Assembly: GCA_028641055.1 (NCBI GenBank)
Contig: CM054063.1
Location: forward strand, 47,245,920 to 47,309,919
Reading direction: 5' to 3'
Length of the DNA: 64,000 nt
DNA from: Alopecurus myosuroides
Lineage: Eukaryota > Streptophyta > Magnoliopsida > Poales > Poaceae
Of the stretch, positions 23,101-33,517 are shown piece by piece. A program made the position numbers and the translations under genes. How positions within the stretch are numbered: position 1 is the first letter of the stretch; the number at the start of each line of letters is the position of its first letter. The notes below the pieces were generated by a model that was given only the letters and a program-made list of their open reading frames with translations, was not told the origin of the DNA and made no database searches.

Positions 23101-23343
23101 AGTGCACTGCCACTGCGGTGTTTGAGCGTTGCTTGTCAGTACACGACGCGCAGACAAGATAAGGTTCCAAAACGTTAACTGAATTTTTAACTGAATCGCG
23201 CCCGACTGAAACTCGACAGAGCTACCGGCGGCGATCACCGTGGCGTCGTGCTCGTGCTGCTGCTGGTGGGTGTGCTGTGTTGCGTGCTTGTGCTCGTTCA
23301 CGTTACGGAGAGGAACAAGGAGGGAGGAGGTGGACACGGTGGC
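20061..23343 (-). repeat. G 3' LTR, distal part
   Basis: This is the LTR of a minus-strand chromovirus, continued at 34003-35188 after H. It has a GC-rich part with short ORFs (for example minus 20518-20724, ending YYVEFDEAADE) and a strongly AT-rich part at 21900-22900, then GC-rich sequence up to H. No recognisable LTR terminus is present on the left, consistent with truncation. If all of it belongs to one LTR, that LTR exceeds 4 kb. The 220-residue plus frame at 20890-21552 shows no domain and I do not call it. Confidence 0.6.
23055..23118 (-). other. tRNA-like module within the G LTR
   Basis: On the minus strand CCGCAG at one end pairs with CTGCGG at the other. Between them lie an A-box-like TGGCAGTGCACTG and a perfect B-box GGTTCGAGTCC. 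At 64 nt it is shorter than a real tRNA and the T stem is only partly paired, so I call it tRNA-derived, not a gene. Confidence 0.4.
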
Positions 23344-23823
23344 TGTCGTGGGATAATCACGGCAGATGTTACCAGGGGTAACTGATCTTGGGGCAAGACG
23401 ACACAAGTGTTTGGGAGAGGGTTTAGCTCAGAGGAAAACATGGTGCAATTCGATCTGGCAGCCGGCAATCAAAGTCGCCGAGTCTCCGATCTTGATATAA
23501 CAACTCAACTATGGGATTACACTGGATGCTCGATATCAAGCGATATTGCTAGGGTTCTTGGACCTCTGTCTAAAACTAGACCTGGGAGTCGGTTTATAAA
23601 GCACCCGTACCCCCTGGCTTATTCCCCAAGGCGCACCCTAGGTCCTACCCGGACACGGCGCACAAACCCTAGCTTTCCTTTACGATAACCCACAATCCGG
23701 GTTGCTGGGCCTACAAACTTGGGCCTCCACAAGCTTCCTTATCCTTAGCCGGATCCTGCGCACCGTCCTTTGGGCCGGGTTACTCCTTGGAGTTTGGCCT
23801 ACCGGGTTATCATCCCCCCGTCA
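23344..23823 (-). repeat. H 3' LTR
   Basis: Runs TGTCGTGGGATAATC...CCCCCCGTCA on the plus strand. It differs from the right copy at four sites: the base after ACACA, in ATT(C/T)CCCA, in CACCCT(A/G)GG and in TTAC(G/A)ATA. It contains TTTATAAA (about 23593-23600), a symmetrical TATA-like motif. Confidence 0.95.
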
Positions 23824-23836
23824 GTAGTCCCCATAA
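23824..23836 (-). promoter_or_regulatory. H polypurine tract
   Basis: The minus strand reads TTATGGGGACTAC directly before the 3' LTR (TGACGGGGGG...). Confidence 0.6.
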
Positions 23837-24199
23837 TAGCCTGGGCTTCATGGATCCTCCTTGAAGCGCTTGCTATTCCCTGCAAAGATATTAAACATAC
23901 AGGCATATGGAGGCCGGGTTAAGATGCTCTGATATTCAGCTAGGCCTTACTCCACGGCGGCCATGTAGTAACCCGGGTTTTTTCCTCCAAACACCTTTAA
24001 TTTTCCAGGTCTAAACCCTAATAAAAATGCCAAAATTCCATATTCGATAATCGATCCTGATATCACGGGATGGATTTCCTTCTCTCTTTTATCCAGATGC
24101 CTTGCTCAATATTTGGCGCATATCTTGCAGAATCCACGTGGATAACCGTCACCCCACGATTTCCGGCTTCTGGCCGTTAGATTAGGCTCACCCCTACTT

Positions 24200-24207
24200 T
24201 ATAAATA
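24200..24207 (+). promoter_or_regulatory. TATA box of the antisense gene in H
   Basis: TATAAATA on the plus strand lies about 30 bp before a leader (TAGATTCATCACTGCGCC...) and 268 bp before a consensus splice donor (CA|GTAAGC at 24468). A matching acceptor (TTTTCGCAG, ending 24985) lies just before the ATG at 24995, which suggests a 5'-UTR intron of about 518 bp. Confidence 0.55.
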
Positions 24208-24994
24208 GCACTCAAGGGATAACCCTAGATTCATCACTGCGCCTCAGTTTCCACTTTCCTTCCTTGCTCCTTTCACCCTCGCGGCACCACCGCAAGAAAC
24301 TCGCACTTGTCATCGTAGCAAGACCGCCGCCGGCCGCGCCCGCTCTCGAGCCATCCCGCGCCGCCGTCAAGTGTCGCCGTCACGCCTTTGCTCCTCTCGC
24401 CAAGAATCGCGGAGGGGCATTCGAGCCACACCGCTTGCCGCCGCCGCGCTAGACTCCAATCTCTCCAGTAAGCCTCTCGCAGCCGTTTAATTTAGCCCCT
24501 TAATTTTTCAATTCATCCAAGATCGGATCTAGGTCAACCCGTGAATCATTTTTCCGATTTCATCAAATTAGATCGATTCGATGCTCGCCAACTCCTTTAA
24601 CCGTCTGCTAGATAGCTACAACTCATCCTCCTACCCTCACTAATCACCAAATCTCCCGAAAAACCGCTCGCAAACTTTCCCATCTAGATCCACTTCTCCT
24701 TGATTTTCCGCTCATTGCGTTAACACCCGGAAAACCTTCCTTTTCCAGCTATCTTGCTTGCAGTAGACGCATGGGCAACCACCCATCTTCCCCAAATGCT
24801 TTTCCATACGTAAGTGACCAATAATTTTCATGATTGTATTTAACACCCGGATACCTTGTAATCTCCACCTCATAGCGTGTCACCCGGATAATTCTTAGCT
24901 TTATACTTTCTTGATACCTTATACTCGGATAATCCAATACTTCCGAGTCTTATTTCCTGAGCCTCTTTTTCTTACGTTTTCGCAGGTTGATCCC

Positions 24995-27900
24995 ATGGCT
25001 CCCAAACGACAAGGAAAACAGCCGGCTCAAGCGAGGACTACCCAAACCATTTCCGCCAACTGGGGGCGTTCCACAGCTACAAAGGCCAAATTGGACGAGC
25101 TAGCCGAATTAGGGATCCTTCCTTCCCAGAAGGACATTCACTGGAGGGTGCCGGGCAACGAGACCCGGCCCACACCTGCCGATAACGAGGTAATCTGCTT
25201 CGTAGAGCACGTGACCCGGGGATTCCGTCCTCCGGGTCACCCTTTCTTCCGGGAGGTCTTAAGCCATTATGGCCTCCGGGTATTCGACATAGGGCCTAAC
25301 TCTATGTTGAATATTACCCACTTCATCGTTCTATCCGAGTCGTACTTGTGCATGCCGCCTAGTTTGACTCTCTTCATCGAACTATTCCAATGTAAGCCGT
25401 GCCGTGAAAGTGGTGACGGTGCACTTCTTACTTGTGGCGGGGTATCCATCCAACGCCGCAAGAATTCACCAATGCCCACTCTCAATTTGAACTCCCACGT
25501 CAAACATTGGCAGCTGTCTTTCTTTTACTGCCACGATACCTCCCCAGACGGCGAAAAGAAACTGCCGAGTTACTCGGAAAACCCCCTCGAACCTTCCGAG
25601 TCTTTCAATGCCTTTGCACCAGACTCAGACAGGGAGGCGATCCTTCCCTCATTAGCCAAGATAGCCATCCTCTCAGCCCAAGGCCTCCTCGGGCTAAATT
25701 TAGTAAAAACATGGGTGGACTTTCGGATCCAACCCAACTCCATCCGCACCAAATTGATGCGCGAGTACTCGGGGCATACCACGGATGCACTCCGATACTC
25801 CACCAAGAGCTTCGCGACCGGCGATAGTAACAAGACCATCAAAGGCTTCCTGACAGAGAAGCTGGAGGTGATAAAGGGTATCACCGGGTTACCCCCGTTT
25901 ACTCGGGAAAACCCGGCTCCAGCGGTAATACCCGGTATTCATAGCTTATTTCCACATTTTGGCTTGATATAGCTTCTAACCCTTAATCTCATTCTTTTTT
26001 CTTAGGCTGATGACCCTTTCTGGAGGGTTGAACCTTCTCCCCCTTCCAGAGACCCGGAAGAAGAGGACGAGCCGGCTGATGATAGTGAAGGTATTTGCAC
26101 AGCATTTGTATATCTTTACTTGCATCACTTCCTCCCGTTCACCTTTTTTCCAACGAACACACACCCGATTCACAGGACTGGAGGACGAAGGCGAGGCCAA
26201 TGAGGATGACCCGGAGGCGACCGAGTCTGACCAAGAGGCAACAGTGGGTGCCAAGAGGAAGACCAGGGGGCAGTGTCCAAGGTTCCTTTTTCCTCATTAT
26301 CCTCTGAACCTTACTCCTTTGACGCCATGCGACAACTTAACCATCAATTATCAAATTCGTCGTGCTTGAAGGATTCCTTCCCAGCCAAACGCAGAGTAAC
26401 TCGGAGCTCCCCGGGTGAAGATCCCCTTAACCCGGGCATCTCTATTCCCTCGGTCCCTCGTGGCGGCGCTCCTCCGCCTCGTCCTTCCGACTCTCCTCGA
26501 CGCCACCCTTCTCCTAACCATCCACGTGCCGGGCAATTCCGGGTCCCGTTAGTGGTCCCCGTGGCGACCTCATCTGCTTCCAGCGGCGAGCTCCCGCCTG
26601 ATTACACCGTGAATACCGGGTAAGTTTGTGCTACATGATTTCCTTTTACACCTAACAAATTTCCACTCAAGCCACCGTCATCACTAATAACTGCCTTTTC
26701 TCATCTTTCTTTTAGCGCTCAAGCCGTCGTCAGTGACCCGGAAAACATAGAAGCAGATAACCATCAGGCGGAGAAGCCGACTGACAATGCAGACGCCGCG
26801 ACTGGCGGTGACACGGCGAATAACCAGGGACAAGGCCATCTGAACAATCCACTTCCCCGAGCTGCCGGATCTCCTTCCTCATCGGAACCAGTAGACGAGG
26901 AGATCGAAGTTCTAGATACAAGGATGAGTTCTCCCAACCCGGCCACCCAAACTGTCCGGGTCTCAACTCCAAGGGCGGGGAGAGCCCCCCACCAAGCGAC
27001 CAAGCTGCCGGCTCTTCCGGTACTCGATCCGAGGAACTGACATTTGCCCAGATGCTGGAAACCCTTCGCACTTTAAGGGCTAGTGAAGAAAACATCTTGG
27101 GAGCTTTGATAGCCAAACACGAGGTAAATCCGACTAATGTTGCTTATGCCTTTGTCCAGTCCCCAAGTTCCGAGTGAATTGATTCATAATTTACTTGGGA
27201 CTTTATTATACAAGCGACTGATAACTTGCTCCTCTGCCCAACTGATCCTTGTTTGCATGCATGCAGGCTTTCGTAACTCAATCTGAGGAAAAACTGGCGG
27301 ACGCCACCAAGCTCATCGAAAAGGAGGTAGCTTTACGTGAAGCAGCCGAAGGCGAAGCCAGGAGAAATAGGTTGATAATGAGGAAATATAGGAAAAGGGC
27401 TCACCGAGCAGAAGATGACCTAACAAGCCTTTCCGTCCAAATATCGGACACATATCGTGCTTTACTTGGTACGTTTCCTCCTCCGGGTTTATCTTTTTGA
27501 TAGATAGCAGCAGTTTCCCGACTTACGTCTCCATTTCTTCAGGCCCGGACGAAACCATGCCGGAAGAGGATGACATGGCCAAACTGAAAACCATGAAGAG
27601 CGTTATCCGGCAGCTATGTGCCGGAACCAAATGGATCCTTGAGGAATTGCGGTGGCCGGGTAGAGGACATGTTGATCTGAAGAGGATGCTGGATGCCTTC
27701 TCCACTATTCCCGAGTGGATTTGGCACTGGAAGCGCTCGTCTTGCCGGGTTGGAGTGACCCGGGGGCTTGCGCTTGCCAAGGCTTATCTCCCCAAGCTCG
27801 AGCTAGTGAAGCTTATGGGCGGCTTCCCAGAGTTCAAGCTTGACGGATCCAAGTTCTCGGTGAAGGATTTTCAGGCCGTCCAGAAGGAGGTCCGTTACCC

Positions 27901-28192
27901 GGCCAGCGTAATTGCGGATGAACTGGATGTTAATATACTTGTTCCAGCATACGATGCTGCCGGTGAAGCAATTAAGTCAGATCTTCCTGAGCCGTATGAT
28001 ATGCTGGCTCGGTGGAAGGAGGAAGCTGCTGCGATAAGGGCGGAGGCTGCCAAGAAGCAAGCTGAAGCCGGCTCTGCCCCTGCTACCTCAACACCAGTCG
28101 TTCCACCTCCTGCAGGGGCTGGTACCGCTGATCCGGGTGCTGCTGCTACCACCAATGATGGCAAGGGCAAGGCCAAGATGAACGCCGAGTGA
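24995..28192 (+). CDS. Spliced antisense ORF of H (gypsy-type transposon domain)
   Basis: The gene lies opposite to H's pol. The ATG at 24995 (MAPKRQGKQPAQ) starts a 310-codon exon to 25924. GT..AG junctions then give exons 26006-26090, 26176-26619, 26716-27123, 27267-27468 and 27543-28192 (TGA), about 900 codons. The phases fit at 25924/26006, 26090/26176, 26619/26716, 27123/27267 and 27468/27543. Exons 3 and 4 each seem to need a one-base shift in a G-rich run (near 26268 and 26975), so the copy may be broken. The N-terminal 300 residues look like the plant 'putative gypsy type transposon' domain (PF04195, by recall). The centre is acidic and Pro/Ser-rich. The C-terminus has a helical Glu/Arg/Lys region and an Ala/Pro tail. 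Comparable antisense ORFs occur in Tat elements such as Grande. Function unknown. Confidence 0.7.
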
Positions 28193-29259
28193 TATATGAT
28201 TTCTAATGCCTCTTCTTATGCACCGGTCGGTCAACATACTTTTTAAAACAGTTATATTTTGGGTGGTGCGCCTGTGCACCTTTGATATCTTTTCACCAGG
28301 ATTTTGTAATGCACGCTAAGGTCTTGATATACTCGATGCATGTTCCGGCCTTTTTAAGTTTATCCATTATTGAGCTCATCTGTTCTCGATATCTGGCTTT
28401 CTTTATTGTTCCTTTTGTGAAAACGCAATTTCCGGGTCTCATGGGTATTGACAAGCGGATTTTGCTTCTAAGTCCCCAAGTCCCCAAGACTCGGATAATT
28501 GTGTTTTTGGAATTATACAAGTAAGCCATTTTTTCTCTTTTCAAGATTTCAAGCCATCCGGACCCGGATCGCCGAGTCTAGGACACTTGATCTTGAAAGG
28601 GGAACGAACTGCCTACTGCTAATTTCACAAAGATCCCTGAGCTGTTTCACATATGTTTTGAAGTTACGCTTAATAGTCGTTGAGTTTCCAGCTGTTCGGC
28701 CTTGTACTCTGCGTAACTTGTGGTTTAGATGACCCTTTTTACTATCTTGTACTGTAAGCCGGATTTCGCGTGGATACCATGTTGTTACATCCATACGAAA
28801 GCGTAGCCAGCCAAGCCCCGTCGGGTTCATGACTGACTGCAATCGTAAGCGAACAAATCATGCCACTTTAATGCGAGTCACATCGAGCTTAAGTAAGAAT
28901 AGCCAAGGAATTTGGACTTCTTTGTCCGGTTATAAGATTGTAGCCGTACTCGTTTGCAAGTAATCGGCCCTTATAACTCATAGGCATCATGGCCGGGTCT
29001 TTGAGTTTGTAACTGTGCTATTCAAGCGACCAACCCCCAAGACCTAGATATACGCATCATACTGAGAGTACATAACCTGATAATAACCATCTCTTTTCTT
29101 GATAACCACCTCTTTACTTGATATAAAAAATCTAGGTCAGCAAGCCGCCTCGTTAAAAACCCGTCCAGTCCCCAAAGGTACCCTGGATAGGAAAAGAGTA
29201 CGTCTGAAAACCTGCTGCCTATTACATCGTGCAATTCCACTTGCCAATATAGTCTTTTT
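28193..29259. mobile_element. H spacer between antisense ORF and pol
   Basis: No ORF is supported. The two genes converge here: the antisense ORF ends at 28192 and pol ends at 29260, so both 3' UTRs lie in this kilobase. Confidence 0.6.
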
Positions 29260-32200
29260 TTAAGCATAATATGGACGTAGCTGAGCCACGTTCCATGGTC
29301 TATCTCTTTCTTGCATAGATGAAGTGGTATGTGCGGTGTCGTTAACTGTAGCCGACTCTTCCCTTGCATCTATCAAGTAATATGATCCATTATGCAGATT
29401 CCGGCTTATGATAAATGGTCCTTCCCATGGTGGCGATAATTTGTGTTTTCCTTCATTTGACGGTACCAGGCGCAGAACCAAGTCTCCTTCCTGGAATACC
29501 CGGGTTTTCACGCGCCGGCTATGATACCTCCGTAGATCTTGCTGATATATGGCTGATCTTTCCAGGGCTTGTTCTCTTTGCTCTTCTAACATATCTACGA
29601 CGTCCTGCCGGGTTTTTTCGTTCTCCACTTCAACGTAAGCTGATACTCGCGGTGAGTCGTGAATAATGTCACTCGGTAACACTGCCTCCGCACCATAGAC
29701 CATGAAGAAGGGCGTCATCTGAGTGGATCTGTTAGGTGTAGTGTTGATACCCCAAACCACAGAAGGAAGTTCTTCGACCCATGCACCAGCAGCCCTGACA
29801 CAGGGAACTCGCAATCGTGGTTTTAACCTGCGAAGCAATTCTTGGTTTGCTCTCTCCACTTGTCCATTGGCCTGCGGATGAGCCACCGATGCAACATCAA
29901 GCCGGATTCCATTGTTGCCGCAGAACTTCTCCATCTCACCAAGGGACATGTTGGTTCCATTGTCGGTAATTATGCTGTGGGGATACCCGAACCGGTAGAT
30001 AATCCTTTTCAGGAACTTGACTGCTGTAGCTGCTTCGCAATTAGTAACTGGCATAACCTCAACCCACTTGGTAAACTTGTCAATAGCCACCAAAAGATGT
30101 GTCTTCTTGCATGGTGACATATGAAAGGGGCCAACCATGTCCATACCCCAGACAGCGAACGGCCAAGTTAACGGGATGGTCCGTAACTCCATAGCCGGCA
30201 CATGGGTTTGGCGAGCGTACCCTTGACATCCGTCACACCTTGCTACGAATCGTTCCGCATCCGCTAGAGCCGTGAGCCAGAAAAATCCGTGTCGATAAGC
30301 TTTAGCCACAAGGGACCTTGTGGATGCATGATGTCCACAGTCGCCTTCATGGATTTCCTTGAGAATCTGTCGGCCTTCTTCTGGCGCTACGCAGCGCAAA
30401 AAGACTCCTGCTGCGCTTCTCTTGTATAATTCTCCATTGATGATAGAATATCCCTTTGCTCGCCTCAAAATTTGCCTTGCTAACACCTCCTGCTGTGGTA
30501 ACTCGCCCCGCGATAGGTAGGCCAAAAACGGTTCTGTCCATTCGGGAACAGTACGTACTGTAGCCACAAGTCCTGAATCCGGGTCTTGGTTTGCCAATTC
30601 CTCCTCTGACTCGGTTTTAACCGATGGTTGCCATAATTCATCCAGGAAAACGTTAGGTGGAACCGGCTCTCTGCGCGAGCCGAGTCTAGCGAGCGCGTCG
30701 GCTGCCTCGTTCTTTCTTCTGTCTATATGCTCCACCTCATACCCGGAAAAACATCCTGCAACCCTATCAACTTCCCTGCGGTATGCTGCCATAGTTGCGT
30801 CCTTTCTATCCCAAGTTCCTGACACCTGTTGTACCACAAGATCCGAATCTCCGAAACACCGTATCCTTTTGATGTTCATCTCCTTAGCTGCCCTTAGGCC
30901 GTGCAATAGGGCCTCATACTCGGCCACGTTGTTGGAACAGTCAAAGTGGATTTGTAGTACGTAACTTAGTTTATCTCCTTTGGGTGACGTCAACACCACC
31001 CCAGCTCCTGATCCCTCGTATTGCTTAGATCCATCGAAGTGCATGATCCATGACTCGGAATTTGGAACCGTTGTAGTCATGCCTGTATGTGTCCAGTCGT
31101 TAACGAAATCAATTAAAGCTTGAGATTTGATTGCTGACCTGGGTTCGTAGTTGATGTGATAATCCCCCATCTCTATCGCCCATTTGGCTATTCTTCCCGT
31201 CGCATCCGAGTTTCTGATGATATCCGACATTGGTATTGAACTAACCACTGTTATGGGGTGTTCCTGGAAGTACGGCTTCAATTTCCGGCTAGCCATAAAG
31301 ACCCCAAACACCAGCTTTTGCCAATGTGGATAGCGCTGCTTGGCTTCTGATAATACCTCGCTGACATAATAAACCGGCCTCTGAACCGGGTAACCTTTCC
31401 CATCCTCTTTACGCTCCACAACAACTACTGCGCTGACGGCTCGGGGGCCAGCTGCCACGTACAGCAACATAGGCTCTTTAGGACCCGGCGCCGCTAGTAC
31501 TGGTGGTTCGGATAACTGCTTCTTTAGTGCCTCGAATGCCTCATCCGCCTCTTGATCCCACACGAATTTGTCCGATTTCCGCAAGAGCCGGTACAAGGGT
31601 ATTGCCTTTTCTCCGAGTCTGGATATGAATCGGCTCAAGGCTGCTACGCAGCCCGTGAGCTTTTGAACATGCTTCAAATTTTCTGGTTTTTTCAGACCCT
31701 GGATGGCCTTGATTTTATCCGGGTTTGCCTCGATCCCTCTTTCGGAAACTATAAAGCCGAGTAATTTCCCGGCTGGAACTCCGAACACGCACTTTGTCGG
31801 GTTAAGCTTCATCTGGCACCTCCTCAAGTTTTTGAACGTCTCTTTTAGATCATCGATAAACGTCTCCGCCTTCCTGGTCTTGATGACCACATCATCCACA
31901 TAGGCGTGGACGTTGCGTCCGATTTGGTCTTCGAAGCACTTTTGAATACATCGTTGGTAAGTTGCACCGGCGTTCTTCAATACAAACGTCATGGTTTTAT
32001 AACAGAAGGCCCCAAAAGGGGTTATGAATGATGTTTTCTCCCAATCCTCCCTCTTGAGCTTAATCTGATGATACCCGGAATATGCGTCCAGGAAGCATAA
32101 TAAATCACTTCCAGCTACTGCATCTATAATCTGATCTATCCTGGGTAGTGCGAACGGATCCTTTGGGCAATGTTTGTTGAGACTCGTAAAATCAATGCAC

Positions 32201-33453
32201 ATCCTCCACTCATTGGTCTTTTTCATCACTAGAACCGGGTTTGCCAGCCAATCCGGGTGAAATACTTCCATGATAAAGCCGGCTGCCAATAGCCGAGCGA
32301 TCTCTTCGCCTATAGCCTTCCTTCTTTCCTCATTCATTTTCCTCAAGCCCTGCTTCACGGGCCTGGACTTGGGATCCACATGCAAACTGTGCTCGGCCAA
32401 CTCCGTAGGGATACCCGGCATATCGCTAGGTGTCCAGGCGAACACATCTGCATTTGAACGAATAAACTCCACAAGTGCTTCCTCCTGCTCTTTTCCCAAG
32501 TTAGACCCTATGGTAAACTGCTTAGTGGAATCGCCTTCAACAAAATCTATCTTCTTGGTGTCTTGTGCTGCCTTGAATTTTGCTCTCTCGTCCTCGGTAT
32601 TCGGCTTGTTCAAGGCTGTTCTATCATCCGGGTTCACTTGAGACCGGTAATATTCGAGTTCTTCCTTTCTGCATGCTTGCTCAGCCATAACCGAATCTCC
32701 TTCGTCACACTCGGCCGCTATATCCCGGTTCCCATGTATGGTGATGGTCCGTTTAGGACCCGGAATCTTTAGCTGCAAATACACGTAGCACGGCCTAGCC
32801 ATGAATTTGGCGTAAGCCGGTCTTCCAAACAGCGCGTGATAAGGACTGCGCAATTTGACCACCTCGAACGTGAGCCACTCAACTCGATAATTATCCGTCG
32901 ATTCTCCAAAGGCAACCTCCAAGGTGATCTTTCCCTCGGGGCTCGCCGAGTGACCCGGTACGATCCCATGAAATATTGTCGAACTTTTCTGCAACTGGGA
33001 CTCTTTGAGACTCATCCGTAAGAAGGTCTCCCAATAAAGGATGTTGATGCTACTTCCACCGTCCATCAGGACCCTCTTCAGTTCGTAACCATTAACCTGT
33101 GGAGCAACCACCAATGCCAAGACTCCTGGACGCTCTACTTTTTCTGGATGATCTCTTCTACTCCACGTTATCTCTTGTTCTGCCCATCTAAGGTATCCCG
33201 GCGCGGCCGATGAAACCGAGTTTGCCGCTTGCTTTGACGTCTCTTTGTTCCTGCTAGAAGTTCCTGTAGTATGCACATGATATTGTCCTTTTAAATTAGT
33301 CGTTCGTACCATACCGACGAAGATGTTGATCCGGCCGATCGTCACGACGGATCCGGATTCGAGGTGATCCGACTCTGGGCCCCAGCCGGAATCGTCCACC
33401 ATCTTTTTTCCTCTGCGGTCGATGTAGATTTCGCCGACGACGAGATTCTCCAT
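29260..33453 (-). CDS. pol: H pol polyprotein (PR-RT-RH-aRH-INT)
   Basis: The frame is open without a stop from inside the 5' LTR (33642) to 29260, 1,460 codons. I take the first ATG after the PBS (33453). Numbering from 33642: protease active site MDGGSSINIL (about 193-202); RT (about 400-680) with FLDAYSGY and YVDD (581-584); a degenerate RNase H (about 710-850); a second, archaeal-type RNase H with HFDGS (868-872), EYEAL and GDSDL; integrase zinc finger H-H-C-C (about 1104-1139); and integrase core residues D1168 (GMDMVGP), D1227 (ITDNGTN) and E1263 (NGQVERAN). All catalytic motifs are intact. The gag domain expected upstream is absent: only about 65 bp separate the PBS from this ATG, and the frame reaches protease within about 400 bp. 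H could supply enzymes but not a capsid. Confidence 0.93.
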   Translation of the reverse strand: MENLVVGEIYIDRRGKKMVDDSGWGPESDHLESGSVVTIGRINIFVGMVRTTNLKGQYHVHTTGTSSRNKETSKQAANSVSSAAPGYLRWAEQEITWSRRDHPEKVERPGVLALVVAPQVNGYELKRVLMDGGSSINILYWETFLRMSLKESQLQKSSTIFHGIVPGHSASPEGKITLEVAFGESTDNYRVEWLTFEVVKLRSPYHALFGRPAYAKFMARPCYVYLQLKIPGPKRTITIHGNRDIAAECDEGDSVMAEQACRKEELEYYRSQVNPDDRTALNKPNTEDERAKFKAAQDTKKIDFVEGDSTKQFTIGSNLGKEQEEALVEFIRSNADVFAWTPSDMPGIPTELAEHSLHVDPKSRPVKQGLRKMNEERRKAIGEEIARLLAAGFIMEVFHPDWLANPVLVMKKTNEWRMCIDFTSLNKHCPKDPFALPRIDQIIDAVAGSDLLCFLDAYSGYHQIKLKREDWEKTSFITPFGAFCYKTMTFVLKNAGATYQRCIQKCFEDQIGRNVHAYVDDVVIKTRKAETFIDDLKETFKNLRRCQMKLNPTKCVFGVPAGKLLGFIVSERGIEANPDKIKAIQGLKKPENLKHVQKLTGCVAALSRFISRLGEKAIPLYRLLRKSDKFVWDQEADEAFEALKKQLSEPPVLAAPGPKEPMLLYVAAGPRAVSAVVVVERKEDGKGYPVQRPVYYVSEVLSEAKQRYPHWQKLVFGVFMASRKLKPYFQEHPITVVSSIPMSDIIRNSDATGRIAKWAIEMGDYHINYEPRSAIKSQALIDFVNDWTHTGMTTTVPNSESWIMHFDGSKQYEGSGAGVVLTSPKGDKLSYVLQIHFDCSNNVAEYEALLHGLRAAKEMNIKRIRCFGDSDLVVQQVSGTWDRKDATMAAYRREVDRVAGCFSGYEVEHIDRRKNEAADALARLGSRREPVPPNVFLDELWQPSVKTESEEELANQDPDSGLVATVRTVPEWTEPFLAYLSRGELPQQEVLARQILRRAKGYSIINGELYKRSAAGVFLRCVAPEEGRQILKEIHEGDCGHHASTRSLVAKAYRHGFFWLTALADAERFVARCDGCQGYARQTHVPAMELRTIPLTWPFAVWGMDMVGPFHMSPCKKTHLLVAIDKFTKWVEVMPVTNCEAATAVKFLKRIIYRFGYPHSIITDNGTNMSLGEMEKFCGNNGIRLDVASVAHPQANGQVERANQELLRRLKPRLRVPCVRAAGAWVEELPSVVWGINTTPNRSTQMTPFFMVYGAEAVLPSDIIHDSPRVSAYVEVENEKTRQDVVDMLEEQREQALERSAIYQQDLRRYHSRRVKTRVFQEGDLVLRLVPSNEGKHKLSPPWEGPFIISRNLHNGSYYLIDAREESATVNDTAHTTSSMQERDRPWNVAQLRPYYA

Positions 33454-33496
33454 ATTCTTCCGAGCTTCTCCCGTGATGTAAACACCTTTGGACGCA

Positions 33497-33516
33497 GGCC
33501 CCACGGTGGGCGCCAA
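33497..33516 (-). other. H primer binding site
   Basis: The minus strand reads TTGGCGCCCACCGTGGGGCC one base after the 5' LTR. The same site is common in large grass Gypsy elements. I do not name the tRNA. Confidence 0.75.
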
Positions 33517-33517
33517 C

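Noticed and set aside
23407..23688. 93-codon ORF found twice (also 33581-33862)
   Set aside because: Duplicated because it lies in both LTRs of H. It is antisense to the element and probably chance, though identical in both.
24264..24452. Short ORF in the leader of the antisense gene in H
   Set aside because: It has no ATG start, and better splice signals place it in the 5' UTR.
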